Shown: positions 17,949 to 26,758, counted from the first letter of the stretch. The stretch is 51,052 bases of DNA from Candidatus Scalindua sp. (GCA_021777035.1 JAIQZR010000050.1:1-51052); one strand, 5' to 3'. Notes: a model not told the origin generated them from the letters alone. Translations and numbers: made by a program.

Positions 17949-18515
17949 TTAGTTAGCTGGCACTTCCCGGATGTCCAGTATCTTTATATCAAAGTAGAGG
18001 GTTTTACCCGCCAGGGGGTGATTGAAGTCAAGCAGAATTGTTTTTTCTTTAATCTCTGCGACCTGGGCGTAAATTGGCTTACCGTCAGAGTTCAGGCTTT
18101 CTAGTACTGTCCCGATTTTCAGTTCATCTTGTGAGAACTGTTCCTTATCCAGTTCAATAAAAGCATTGCCATCTACAGGCCCATAACCTTCATCTGGTGC
18201 AACAGTGACCTGTTTGCCCTCTCCAACCCTCATGCCTTCCAATGCAATCTCCAATGCGGGCAGAAGCCTACCTGCCCCTTGACTAAAGGTTAGCGGCTCA
18301 GAGCCTACATTTGTATCGACTACCGATTTGTCCTCAAGTGCGAGTGAATACTCAATAGATACTTTCTTGCCGGGCGAGACGACCGTATTATTGGCTGACC
18401 CCATCGACTCTTCAGCAAAAGCAATGGAGCATCCAAAAATACAAATTATGATACCGAAGACAAACCACTTTTCGCACAAGAATCTTTTCACTAGATTAAC
18501 TATTGAATTTTCCAT
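17949..18515 (-). CDS. Exported FKBP-type (SlyD-like) peptidyl-prolyl isomerase
   Basis: Begins with an N-terminal hydrophobic segment (WFVFGIIICIFGCSIAFA) acting as signal peptide or lipoprotein-like anchor. An FKBP domain follows that is typical of the SlyD/FkpB group: VSIEYSLALEDKSVVDTNVG, PLTFSQGAGRLLPALE, GMRVGEGKQVTVAPDEGYG, and the IF-domain ending in LDFNHPLAGKTLYFDIKIL. The His-rich C-terminal tail of E. coli SlyD is absent. I prefer ATG 18515 (MENSIVNL) over the upstream 18560 start because the signal peptide then has a normal length. The longer frame would overlap the divergent promoter region. Confidence 0.87.
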   Translation of the reverse strand: MENSIVNLVKRFLCEKWFVFGIIICIFGCSIAFAEESMGSANNTVVSPGKKVSIEYSLALEDKSVVDTNVGSEPLTFSQGAGRLLPALEIALEGMRVGEGKQVTVAPDEGYGPVDGNAFIELDKEQFSQDELKIGTVLESLNSDGKPIYAQVAEIKEKTILLDFNHPLAGKTLYFDIKILDIREVPAN

Positions 18516-18575
18516 GATTAAATGGTAGTAAATGAGAATACGAAAATCAAGAGTTATCAATAATATTTACTGAAG

Positions 18576-19496
18576 ATGGATGAATTTTCCTTTATAAAAT
18601 GGATAAAAAGTAATCAAAAAAAGGACAAAAACATTGCCATTGGTATTGGTGATGATTGTGCGTCTATAAGGATTAATGGTGACAAAATGCTCTTGGTTAC
18701 CACTGATATGCTGGTAGAAGGTACGCATTTTGACCTTAAAAAAAATACGCCTGGGGAAATAGGAAAAAAGTCAATTGCCTGCAGTATCAGTGATATTGCT
18801 GCTATGGGTTGTTCGGCAAAATATGCGGTAGTTTCGATCTGCTTCCCCCACGAAACGAAGATAAAATTTGCTAAAGAATTGTACCGTGGCATTAATGAAA
18901 TGGCCAACGCATTTAATATTAAAATAATAGGTGGAGATATTGTCAGCGGCAAAAAAATACTGGTTGTCAACGTGACGATGTATGGTAAAAACGAAGGATT
19001 AAAAACTATAACCCGCTCTGGTGCCAAGGTAGATGATGTCATAATGATAACGGGTGAGTTAGGGGGGTCAATATTAGGAAGGCATATCACGTTTAAACCG
19101 CGTTTGAAAGAAGGTTTGTTGCTAAACAAGAAATTTAATATAAATTCTATGATAGATATTAGTGATGGTCTGGTCGCAGACCTGGGTCACATCCTTGAGA
19201 AGAGTGGCGTTGGCGCTGTTTTATATGAAGACGAAGTACCAATATCTGCAGATGCAGAGACACTGGCACGCAAGACCGGGTCATCAGCACTCCATCATGC
19301 CCTTCACGATGGCGAGGATTATGAATTGCTTTTTACGCTTCCTTGTAATGAGTCAAAAAAACTTTTATCTTACAGGTCTTTTCCTGTACGGTTGTCAAAG
19401 ATCGGTTATATCAATGAATCAGAAGGAATAAAAATGCAGAATTCAGATGGTAAGTTAAAAAAAATAAAATCGTTAGGATATAAACATTTTAAATAA
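18576..19496 (+). CDS. thiL: Thiamine-monophosphate kinase
   Basis: ThiL phosphorylates thiamine monophosphate to the active diphosphate with ATP. The 306-aa sequence shows IGIGDDCASIRI, TTDMLVEGTHFDL, the SISDIAAMGCSAKYA motif (IACSISDIAAMGC), GGDIVSG, MITGELGGSILGR, SMIDISDGLVADLGHI and HDGEDYELLFTLP. These are the standard AIRS/PurM-type signatures. It is divergent from the FKBP gene across about 60 bases. Its last four codons overlap the apparent start of tsaE, giving a compact thiL-tsaE-mutL operon. Confidence 0.95.
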   Translation: MDEFSFIKWIKSNQKKDKNIAIGIGDDCASIRINGDKMLLVTTDMLVEGTHFDLKKNTPGEIGKKSIACSISDIAAMGCSAKYAVVSICFPHETKIKFAKELYRGINEMANAFNIKIIGGDIVSGKKILVVNVTMYGKNEGLKTITRSGAKVDDVIMITGELGGSILGRHITFKPRLKEGLLLNKKFNINSMIDISDGLVADLGHILEKSGVGAVLYEDEVPISADAETLARKTGSSALHHALHDGEDYELLFTLPCNESKKLLSYRSFPVRLSKIGYINESEGIKMQNSDGKLKKIKSLGYKHFK

Positions 19497-19998
19497 ACAT
19501 TTCACTATTACCGATAACTCCATATACATTGAAACCAGTGAAATTGAACAGACAATTGACCTTGGTTGTATAGTAGGGTCTCTCCTTAAAGCAGGTGATG
19601 TAATAGCTCTTACTGGCCAATTAGGCGCTGGCAAAACATATTTTACGAAGGGAATCGCTGCAGGACAGGGCGTGAAGGACAAAAAGATAGTAACAAGCCC
19701 TAGCTATGTGATAGTTAAACAATATATGGGAAGGTTACCGATTTATCATTTCGATGCGTACAGGTTGGAATCATCAGATGAAATGTATGAAATCGATTGT
19801 GTAGGATTTTTCTGGGGCGATGGCATATCAATAGTCGAATGGGCGGACAAAGTAATGGAATGCCTGCCAGATGAGTTTATAAAAGTGACAATTAAGATAT
19901 TGGGAAAAACATTGCGGGGTGTATATGTGTCTTACAAGGGAAAAAGATATAGAAATTTTATGGAAGAAGTTATGGAGAAGGTCAAGTGTCGCAAATAA
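19486..19998 (+). CDS. tsaE: tRNA t6A biosynthesis ATPase TsaE, non-AUG start
   Basis: The P-loop ATPase of the t6A complex. Walker A is ALTGQLGAGKTYFTKGIA, followed by VTSPSYVIVKQY, PIYHFDAYRLE and the Walker-B-like ISIVEWADKV. The P-loop requires translation from upstream of 19609. Between the in-frame stop at 19474 and the P-loop there is no ATG, GTG or TTG. The best start is ATT at 19486 (reading ILNKHFTITDNS), six bases after AGGAT, which gives about 170 aa and an 11-base overlap with thiL. The GTG at 19672 would remove Walker A. The end overlaps mutL by 13 bases. A sequencing error is the alternative. Confidence 0.85.
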   Translation: MLNKHFTITDNSIYIETSEIEQTIDLGCIVGSLLKAGDVIALTGQLGAGKTYFTKGIAAGQGVKDKKIVTSPSYVIVKQYMGRLPIYHFDAYRLESSDEMYEIDCVGFFWGDGISIVEWADKVMECLPDEFIKVTIKILGKTLRGVYVSYKGKRYRNFMEEVMEKVKCRK

Positions 19999-21818
19999 AA
20001 ATTTTGCCACAAACAGTTGTAACCAAAATAGCTGCCGGTGAAGTTATAGAGCGCCCTGCATCGGTTTTGAAAGAGTTGATTGAGAATGCTATTGATGCAG
20101 AAGCAACGCATATAGAGATACAACTGGAGGAGGGCGGCAAGAAACTGATGAGGGTTTCTGACAATGGCATTGGAATGGACTGGGATGATGTCAAGATCGC
20201 ATTTTTAAGCCATGCGACAAGCAAATTACGAAGCGATGACGACCTTTTTTCTATTAATACACTGGGCTTTAGGGGAGAAGCACTTCCGAGCATAGGAGCA
20301 ATTTCACAGACAAGGATTACATCCCGCACAAAAGATGCATTGATTGGCTCAGAAATCCTGATTGAGGGAGGAACTCTTGGTAAAATTAAAGAAAAAGGAG
20401 CACCGGAGGGCACACAAATCGAAGTACGTAATATATTCTTTAATACTCCAGTCAGACGTAAATTTCTGAAAAGCATACAAACTGAAATGGCCCATATATC
20501 AGAAATGATTACACGGTTTGCATTGTCGTATCCAGGCATACATTTTAATACTATCCATAACGGCAAAAATGTTTTAATCTTTCCGACTGCCAAAAACCTG
20601 AAAGAGAGAATAAATACAATTTATGGAAAAGAAATAGGCGAAAATCTTATTGAAATTAATTTGAAAGAGCCTGATCTCTCTATATACGGTTATATACTAC
20701 CGCCAACACATAATCGCCCAAATACAAAGATGCAGTTTATATTCCTCAATGGAAGATATATTCGAGACAATATAATTTTTCATGCAATAAATTCTGCCTA
20801 TAGAAATCTTTTGATGTCCAGGCGATCGCCCATCGTTTTCTTACTTCTACAGCTTGATAGCAAGGAAGTGGATGTTAATGTGCATCCAACGAAAACAGAA
20901 GTCAGGTTTAAAAATACGGGTCTTATTCACGATCAGTTATATGCAACAATACGTTCCGCCCTTATGCAGACAGAAGTTCACACCTCGTTACAGGTTACGA
21001 ACCAACAAAATCCTCCCAACGCCAAATTTCCTTCAGCGGGAGCCAATGCATTTGTGGAAGGTGTTGAGGCACAACACCGGCAGAATAAAGACATTTCACT
21101 AGAGGGGAAAAAAGAGTCGGTAATGAAGTCGATGTCTGATTTCTTTTCAACTTCACTGGGCAATGAAGCTCCTGATCACAAAAACGAGTATAAGCAGCAA
21201 GGCTTGCTATCTTCAGAGGTGAAACCTTTATTTAAACTAGAAAGCAGGCTAACTTCTAATATACAGATCCATAATTCGTACATAGTAGAAGAAACGGTAG
21301 ATGGTTTAAGCATTATTGACCAGCATGCTCTGCACGAAGTTGTTCTTTACCACGAGATATGGGAACACATTAAATCGTCGAAACTTGCAATACAGAAACT
21401 GTTAATACCTGCATTAATAGAACTGACACCTCGCGATTTTGTTACAATTATGGGTCTCAAAGGAGAACTTGATACTTTAGGTATAGAAATAGAAGAATTT
21501 GGAAAAAGTACAATCGCAATTCGTACACATCCCCAAATTTTAAAAAATCTGGATTTCCATGCACTTATTCAAAGTGTTCTGGAAGAAATTGATAGTGATG
21601 AAGTTAAAAGCAAAACAGATAATATTTTAAGGAAAATCGTACAGGTAATGGCCTGTAAAGGTGCTGTCAAGGCGGGACAACGGCTGGCGCCACAAGAAAT
21701 TCAGTCACTTTTAGAGCGAAGGAAAGATAATATTGTGACAAGCTTTTGCCCTCATGGTCGTCCTACTGCACTTGAATTTAAAATATCTGAACTTGAGAGA
21801 CAATTTAGGAGGACATAG
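19986..21818 (+). CDS. mutL: DNA mismatch repair protein MutL
   Basis: A 610-aa MutL with the N-terminal GHKL ATPase (LIENAIDAEA, DNGIGMD, GFRGEALPS, NVHPTKTEVRF) and a C-terminal dimerisation/endonuclease domain. Metal-site motifs of nicking-type MutL are present: DQHALHE (with a His where the final Glu of DQHA-x2-E-x4-E normally lies, and a Glu one position later), ACKGAVKAGQRL, FCPHGRPT, and a final FRR. That suggests a nicking MutL as in organisms without MutH, with one altered residue. It starts at GTG inside the end of tsaE. Confidence 0.95.
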   Translation: MSQIKILPQTVVTKIAAGEVIERPASVLKELIENAIDAEATHIEIQLEEGGKKLMRVSDNGIGMDWDDVKIAFLSHATSKLRSDDDLFSINTLGFRGEALPSIGAISQTRITSRTKDALIGSEILIEGGTLGKIKEKGAPEGTQIEVRNIFFNTPVRRKFLKSIQTEMAHISEMITRFALSYPGIHFNTIHNGKNVLIFPTAKNLKERINTIYGKEIGENLIEINLKEPDLSIYGYILPPTHNRPNTKMQFIFLNGRYIRDNIIFHAINSAYRNLLMSRRSPIVFLLLQLDSKEVDVNVHPTKTEVRFKNTGLIHDQLYATIRSALMQTEVHTSLQVTNQQNPPNAKFPSAGANAFVEGVEAQHRQNKDISLEGKKESVMKSMSDFFSTSLGNEAPDHKNEYKQQGLLSSEVKPLFKLESRLTSNIQIHNSYIVEETVDGLSIIDQHALHEVVLYHEIWEHIKSSKLAIQKLLIPALIELTPRDFVTIMGLKGELDTLGIEIEEFGKSTIAIRTHPQILKNLDFHALIQSVLEEIDSDEVKSKTDNILRKIVQVMACKGAVKAGQRLAPQEIQSLLERRKDNIVTSFCPHGRPTALEFKISELERQFRRT

Positions 21819-21951
21819 CTATAATTTTTTCTAAGTTGTATAATTAAAAAAAATCTGCAGTATATAGTGGCGCTTAAGGTGAATTACTACAGTATGTAGT
21901 AATTAGTAAAGTTCTCGCAAGACGATAATCACCATAATGTTAACTTTTTCC

Positions 21952-21980
21952 TTGACGGTTTATGTGTTTATCTATAGTAT
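21952..21980 (+). promoter_or_regulatory. Likely rpsU promoter
   Basis: TTGACG at 21952-21957 is followed by TATAGTAT at 21973-21980. Taking TAGTAT (21975-21980) as the -10 box gives a 17-base spacer. The transcript would have a leader of about 45 bases carrying an AACGGAG ribosome site before the rpsU ATG. Confidence 0.55.
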
Positions 21981-22031
21981 TGCCCGTTTAGCTATTTATT
22001 AACACTTTAATGGAACGGAGTTGGTTTTTTT

Positions 22032-22235
22032 ATGGCAAAGATTCAGATTTCTGAAAATGAGAGCTTACGTGAGGCGATTAGAAGATTTAAAAAGATGTGT
22101 GATAAAGAGGGCATAATAAACCAGTCAAAACGTTATGCTTATTTTGAGAAGCCGTCTGACAAACGTCGACGTGAAGCGAGCAGGAGAATTAAGAACATAA
22201 AGAAGGCACAGAATCCAAATGCAAATATTATTTAA
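22032..22235 (+). CDS. rpsU: 30S ribosomal protein bS21
   Basis: A 67-aa, strongly basic small-subunit protein. It contains the bS21 core SLREAIRRFKKMCDKEGI and the Arg-rich part KPSDKRRREASRRIKN. In initiation it lies near the anti-Shine-Dalgarno helix. A ribosome site AACGGAG lies 11 bases before the ATG. A weak stem (aaatatta/taatattt) right at its end may help termination. Confidence 0.96.
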   Translation: MAKIQISENESLREAIRRFKKMCDKEGIINQSKRYAYFEKPSDKRRREASRRIKNIKKAQNPNANII

Positions 22236-22571
22236 CTCGTAATATTTGCAAATCGTTAGTGATTCGAAGAAACAGCCTTGGCGTTAACTAAAGCTGCATA
22301 TCATATCGAGTATTACGAGTCGATATCGAACATCGCGTTGTAAATACCACTACCGTAATTATTTTTTAACGGTGTGGTTCCTCGTACTTATTTCCATCCA
22401 GAGATATTTCAAGTAACATACGTTTAGTGACTTTTCGTCTCGGATTCCTAACCATTCTACTAGTAGAATGCATGGTATTCAGTCGGATGATAAAAGATAC
22501 AGAAAGCTTAAATTATAGGATGAAGTACTATTTTCTTTGACACTAAATCGCTGCCTGATAGATTATATAGA
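22236..22571. other. Gene-free spacer with an 18-bp perfect palindrome
   Basis: Bases 22453-22470 read CATTCTACTAGTAGAATG, a perfect dyad of the size bound by a dimeric repressor. It lies about 100 bases before the radical SAM gene. TTGACA also occurs at 22537-22542, but the only -10-like bases (TATAT, about 22564) leave too long a spacer for confidence. Confidence 0.45.
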
Positions 22572-23546
22572 ATGACTACCGTCGCTACTCAAAAAACATG
22601 GATGGAAACACACAGATATTATCCCTTTAGTGCCTATTTGCGGGAGAATTTTTCTATTAAAATCCACAAGGTTTCGATTCATGCCGGTTTCACGTGCCCT
22701 AACAGGGATGGCCTGGTAGGTATTGGTGGCTGCACTTACTGCGCAAATGAAAGTTTTAGTCCAAATGTGCGGGAAGCCATATTACCTATAAAAGGACAAA
22801 TCGAAAAAGGTATTACACATTTAAAGAAAAGATATAGTGCAGAAAAATTCATTGCTTATTTTCAGGCGTTTACAAATACTTATGCAGATGTTGATACATT
22901 AAAGGCCAGATACGACGAAGCGTTGTTAAACAAAGATGTCATCGGACTTTCTATTGGTACAAGACCTGACTGTATTACAGATGAAATATTGGATCTTATA
23001 GATAGTTACGCTAAAAAATACCATGTATGGGTTGAATATGGCTTACAAACAATTCATGATCGTACTTTGCACTTGGTAAACCGTGGACACGATTACAAAT
23101 CATTCGAAGAGGCCGTAATCCGCACGAAAAAGAGGAATGGCATAAGAATATGTGTTCACGTAATCCTTGGTCTTCCCGGAGAAGATAGAAATGATATGAT
23201 GGAGACCGCCAGAACAGTTTCCTCTATGGGTATTGATGGAATAAAGCTCCACCACCTATACATTGCAAAGAACACGGCGATGGCTCATGATTATGTCAAA
23301 GGTGACATTAAGACATTGAAAATGGAAGAGTATGTCTCCCTTGCCTGTGATTTCTTAGAAAGGATTTCTCCTGATATTGTTGTGCAGCGATTAGTTGGTG
23401 ACACGCATGGAGATTTCCTAATTGCTCCCGTGTGGAATACAACCAAGGGAGAAGTTTTTGTCGCAATAACCAATGAGTTAAAATATCGTAATTCATACCA
23501 AGGCTCAAAATACACTCCACTATACTCTACATTGCAGCGATCATAA
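22572..23546 (+). CDS. TIGR01212-family radical SAM protein (YhcC-like)
   Basis: A 324-aa radical SAM enzyme. The 4Fe-4S motif has the family's wider spacing, GFTCPNRDGLVGIGGCTYCANESFSP split at 38-62, with the cluster Cys pair in GCTYC. Other family markers are ISIGTRPDCI-like (LSIGTRPDCITDEILDLI), VEYGLQTIHDRTLHLVNRGH, and VILGLPGEDRNDMMETA. The reaction is unknown; E. coli YhcC belongs to the same family. The window offers no functional partner: rpsU lies before and a tRNA after. Confidence 0.88.
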   Translation: MTTVATQKTWMETHRYYPFSAYLRENFSIKIHKVSIHAGFTCPNRDGLVGIGGCTYCANESFSPNVREAILPIKGQIEKGITHLKKRYSAEKFIAYFQAFTNTYADVDTLKARYDEALLNKDVIGLSIGTRPDCITDEILDLIDSYAKKYHVWVEYGLQTIHDRTLHLVNRGHDYKSFEEAVIRTKKRNGIRICVHVILGLPGEDRNDMMETARTVSSMGIDGIKLHHLYIAKNTAMAHDYVKGDIKTLKMEEYVSLACDFLERISPDIVVQRLVGDTHGDFLIAPVWNTTKGEVFVAITNELKYRNSYQGSKYTPLYSTLQRS

Positions 23547-23580
23547 GGACTTTAACCTTATTGTATGGGTGCAATAGTAC

Positions 23581-23610
23581 TTGACATGACAAAGTTTGGA
23601 TAGATATAAT
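23581..23610 (+). promoter_or_regulatory. Consensus sigma70 promoter without an obvious gene
   Basis: TTGACA (23581-23586) and TATAAT (23605-23610) are both perfect hexamers with an 18-base spacer. Transcription would begin near 23617 and run through about 285 non-coding bases toward tRNA-Gly. Confidence 0.7.
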
Positions 23611-23900
23611 CATTTATCTCAACTTGTCCAAGTTGTTAATTGAGGATCTGCGGCTTGCAAACTTACCCTTATTACATAAAAGAATGTCTAAATCAATACA
23701 CAGAAGTTTCAATACATCCTAATATTGTCGGCGAGCAATATGCAAGCAAACATATTACTGATACGTAGATCCGATTTCTTAAAAAAATGTAATTTACCAT
23801 TTTTCTTTAACACACCGAATAGTGTGATAAAATAGTTTGCAGGTGAAAGAATTATCAACTGAAAAAATAAGAAATTATCGACTTACAGACTGACTTAGTA
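23611..23900 (+). ncRNA. Candidate non-coding RNA or long tRNA leader
   Basis: The region has no coding frame yet lies behind a perfect sigma70 promoter. It starts with a hairpin AACTTG-TC-CAAGTT (23621-23634). It also contains a CACAC/GTGTG hairpin (about 23811-23826). A second, weaker promoter TTTAAC (23806-23811) with TAAAAT (23828-23833) could serve the tRNA directly. No terminator was found, so it may simply be a long precursor of tRNA-Gly. Existence as a stable RNA is inference. Confidence 0.35.
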
Positions 23901-23972
23901 GCGGGTGTAATTCAGTGGTAGAATACCAGCTTCCCAAGCTGGGTGTCGTGGGTTCGAATCCCATCGCCCGCT
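23901..23972 (+). tRNA. tRNA-Gly (CCC), CCA not encoded
   Basis: Cloverleaf: acceptor GCGGGTG/CGCCCGC with one G-T pair; D loop TTCAGTGGTAGAA; anticodon stem CCAGC/GCTGG enclosing TTCCCAA, anticodon CCC; T arm GTGGG-TTCGAAT-CCCAT (one G-T pair). The discriminator is T and the following bases are TTC, so CCA is added post-transcriptionally, unlike the tRNA-Phe in this window. Confidence 0.95.
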
Positions 23973-24113
23973 TTCTGTAAGCATTAATTTTGGGTTGACA
24001 AATTCCAATATTGGGATATGGGTTGGGGAAACATAGAATTTATTCCCTGGCTATTTACATTGAGTAGTAGACTCTGTTTGCTATTGTTGCAGACAGGTAA
24101 AGAATCTGTCCGT

Positions 24114-24911
24114 ATGAAAACTCTTATTGATAGATATACACTTGGGGAGAGAGTGGATACATTGAGATATTTTTCAGATTCAAAAGAATTTGGCAGTATT
24201 ATAGTTACGCTTCTAGTCATAATTTCGTTAACAGGATGTGCTTCAAGTTCCAGCTCAAGATTGGAACCTCCTCCTAGCTTTAAAAGGGATTTAGATTCTA
24301 TAAATGACGATCTTATTAAAAGGCCGAGAAAATCTATAAAATATACCATTAAAAAAGGTGACACTATATGGCGAATAGCTCATAATCATGGCGTATTGCC
24401 TGATGACCTTAGAAGAATTAATAACATCAAAAATATTGATAACATAAAACCTGGACAACAGTTAATTATTCCAAAGGGTTTTACCGCTAGAAATGCGGTT
24501 CCGGTACGGAAAGCATCTACGTGTACTAAACAAACAGATGAGTTTTTTAAATGGCCTATACATGGTAAAGTACTTTATGGTTTTGAAAAATGGATAGATG
24601 GCTATCAAAATAAAGGAATCGATATACAGGCAGTTGATGGACAGGCGGTAAATGCCTCAAAAAGCGGAGTGGTTGCATTAATCTCGGATACTCCTGATGG
24701 ATGGGGTAAGGTTGTTGTGCTTCAGCATGATGATGACTCTTACACATGGTATGCTTACAATTCCAGGATTCTTGTAAAAATGGGGGACAGTGTTTACCAG
24801 GGGCAGACAATTGCAAAGGCTGGTAGTACCGGGCGGGCGAAACAAGACACACTCCATTTTAAGATATTTTTGCGCGGAGTACCGGTAAATCCAATATCTC
24901 ACTTACGGTAA
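24114..24911 (+). CDS. LysM / degenerate LytM (M23) lipoprotein, NlpD-like
   Basis: A 265-aa lipoprotein. The lipobox is LTGC (ISLTGCASSSS), followed by a Ser-rich linker, one LysM domain (YTIKKGDTIWRIAHNHGV...IKPGQQLIIP) and a C-terminal LytM fold (KWPIHGKVLYGFEK to NPISHL). The zinc site is degenerate. The HxxxD position reads NKGID and the HxH position reads YAYN, so it probably does not cut peptidoglycan. By analogy to NlpD/EnvC it may activate an amidase. I use ATG 24114; the longer frame from 24018 would add 32 residues before an already long n-region. The true start may be later still. Confidence 0.82.
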   Translation: MKTLIDRYTLGERVDTLRYFSDSKEFGSIIVTLLVIISLTGCASSSSSRLEPPPSFKRDLDSINDDLIKRPRKSIKYTIKKGDTIWRIAHNHGVLPDDLRRINNIKNIDNIKPGQQLIIPKGFTARNAVPVRKASTCTKQTDEFFKWPIHGKVLYGFEKWIDGYQNKGIDIQAVDGQAVNASKSGVVALISDTPDGWGKVVVLQHDDDSYTWYAYNSRILVKMGDSVYQGQTIAKAGSTGRAKQDTLHFKIFLRGVPVNPISHLR

Positions 24912-25030
24912 ATGATAATATAGACATTTCAACGCAAATAGTAATAATTCAAGTTTGAAGAAGATTTTATAATAGTACACAATGTTTTTTTCTTTTACAA
25001 GTTAGGTCGCTATCACGACAAAAGACTATC

Positions 25031-25074
25031 CTTCGACTCCGCTCAGGATGACGTCACACTGAGCGGAGTCGAAG
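25031..25074. repeat. Inverted repeat of the cttcgactccgctca type
   Basis: cttcgactccgctca (25031-25045) is exactly inverted at 25060-25074, enclosing ggatgacgtcacac. It belongs to the common dispersed 'ccttcgactccgctcaggat' intergenic repeats. Its right end abuts or enters the HIT gene start. Confidence 0.75.
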
Positions 25075-25583
25075 TGTTATCAACATTGAACTTCCTATAC
25101 TCTAAATTATTGAAAAATATCTGGGCACCCTGGCGTAAGGAATTTATATTGAGCAAAAAAGAAGAAAATTGTTTTTTCTGTGAGGCGATAAAAGGCAATC
25201 AAGACCGCAAGAATCTTGTCTTATACAGGGGAAAGGAGTGTTTCTGCATCCTAAACAAATATCCATATAATAATGGACATTTGATGGTAACGCCAAACTT
25301 GCATAAGGACGATTTGACAAAACTAAGCAACTCAGAAATGCTTGAATTCATAACATTAACGAGAGACGTGAAGAATGTCTTGAGTAAAAAAATGAATCCT
25401 GACGGCTTCAATATAGGAATTAACCTTGGAAAGGTTGCCGGAGCAGGCGTTGAAGGCCACATACACTTACATATAGTCCCAAGATGGAAAGGCGATACAA
25501 ACTTTATGCCAGTTATTTCTGATACAAAAGTGGTCCCACAATCACTCGACGATTTATATGTCGAATTGAAAGATTCTTTTTAA
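25074..25583 (+). CDS. HIT-family hydrolase/phosphorylase
   Basis: A 169-aa nucleotide-binding protein with the His-triad motif GHIHLHIVPRW (about 125-135) and the N-terminal pattern KNIWAPWRKEFI then CFFCEA typical of the AP4A-phosphorylase/HIT-like branch. NKYPYNNGHLMVTP is the matching core. Substrates in this branch are Ap4A or adenosine phosphosulfate; which applies here is unknown. The GTG start at 25074 lies at the edge of an inverted repeat. Family alignment instead suggests the TTG at 25110, giving (M)KNIWAPWR, so the start is unsettled. It is followed after 23 bases by the dGTPase gene. Confidence 0.88.
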   Translation: MLSTLNFLYSKLLKNIWAPWRKEFILSKKEENCFFCEAIKGNQDRKNLVLYRGKECFCILNKYPYNNGHLMVTPNLHKDDLTKLSNSEMLEFITLTRDVKNVLSKKMNPDGFNIGINLGKVAGAGVEGHIHLHIVPRWKGDTNFMPVISDTKVVPQSLDDLYVELKDSF

Positions 25584-25606
25584 CGTTTAATATTGGGTTA
25601 TACAAA

Positions 25607-26758
25607 ATGCTGACAAGAAGAGAACTGGAAAAAAGGGAGGATAGTTGCCTGGCATCGTATGCTATGAAAAGTATGCATACGCGCGGGAGAGTACATCCGG
25701 AGGACGAGCATCCCTATCGAAGTGTTTATCAGAGGGACAGAGACAGGATTATCCATTCTACTGCTTTCAGAAGACTGGAATATAAAACACAGGTATTTGT
25801 AAACCACGAGGGAGACCACTATCGTACACGGCTTACCCATACAATAGAAGTTGCCCAAATTGCCAGGAGCATATCCAGGGCATTATGTTTAAATGAAGAC
25901 CTTTCAGAGGCAATAGCCATGGCACACGATCTGGGACATACACCATTTGGTCATTCAGGAGAAGATGCTCTCAGGATATTGATGAGGCATCATGGCGGCT
26001 TTGAACACAACGTTCAGGGCCTGCGTGTTGTTGACGTGCTGGAAAAGCGATATTCGCAATTTTCCGGTTTGAATCTTTCGTGGGAGGTGAGAGAGTCAAT
26101 TGCAAAACATAAGTTACTTTCAGATGATCCAAATGTTATTAAATTTGATTTAACCAAACAACCGCTTCTTGAAGCAAAAATTGTGGATATTGCTGACTCT
26201 ATAGCCTATGACAATCACGATATAGATGATAGTTTACAAGCAGGATTGATTACGGAAAGCGGATTGGAAGAAGTAGCATTATGGAGATACGCAAAAGAGA
26301 AGGTAAAAGAACAGTATAATACTCTTGCGAAAGAGATGGAAAATATACATACCATAAAATATCTAATAAACATGGAAGTAACGGATTTGATAACGCATAC
26401 ACAACGAATGATTGAAAAGATGAAAATAGAGACAACTGATGACGTCCAGAAGTGTAAAGAGCGGTTAGTATCGTTTTCACCTGAGATATCTAAAAAAAAA
26501 CTGGAGTTGCAGGAGTTCTTACAACAAAACGCATATAATCACTACAGGGTAGTTCGCATGGCTGATAAGGCAAAACGGTTCGTCGAAGAGCTATTTAACG
26601 CGTTTATTCAAAACCCTATGCAGCTTCCGCCGGAATACCAGAAATGGATAGAAGAGGCGGGGCTTTATCAGGGTGTTTGTGACTATATAGCAGGAATGAC
26701 TGACAGGTTTGCTCAAGACGAGTATTTAAAACTTTTCTATCCTTATGAAAGAGTATAA
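25607..26758 (+). CDS. dgt: Deoxyguanosinetriphosphate triphosphohydrolase-like protein
   Basis: A 383-aa HD-domain enzyme hydrolysing dNTPs to deoxynucleosides and triphosphate. Visible motifs are the N-terminal RDRDRIIHSTAFRRLEYKTQ, the HD site residues in RTRLTHTIEVAQIARSI and AMAHDLGHTPFGHSGE, and the later Asp in LEAKIVDIADSIAYDNHDIDD. Length matches the short dGTPase-like type 2 group. Dgt-type enzymes control dNTP pools and can act in phage defence. The stop codon shares one base with the ispD ATG (TAATG), so the two are coupled. Confidence 0.92.
   Translation: MLTRRELEKREDSCLASYAMKSMHTRGRVHPEDEHPYRSVYQRDRDRIIHSTAFRRLEYKTQVFVNHEGDHYRTRLTHTIEVAQIARSISRALCLNEDLSEAIAMAHDLGHTPFGHSGEDALRILMRHHGGFEHNVQGLRVVDVLEKRYSQFSGLNLSWEVRESIAKHKLLSDDPNVIKFDLTKQPLLEAKIVDIADSIAYDNHDIDDSLQAGLITESGLEEVALWRYAKEKVKEQYNTLAKEMENIHTIKYLINMEVTDLITHTQRMIEKMKIETTDDVQKCKERLVSFSPEISKKKLELQEFLQQNAYNHYRVVRMADKAKRFVEELFNAFIQNPMQLPPEYQKWIEEAGLYQGVCDYIAGMTDRFAQDEYLKLFYPYERV

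Noticed and set aside
22537..22571. TTGACA before the TIGR01212 radical SAM gene.
   Set aside because: The nearest -10-like bases are about 20 bases away and almost at the ATG.
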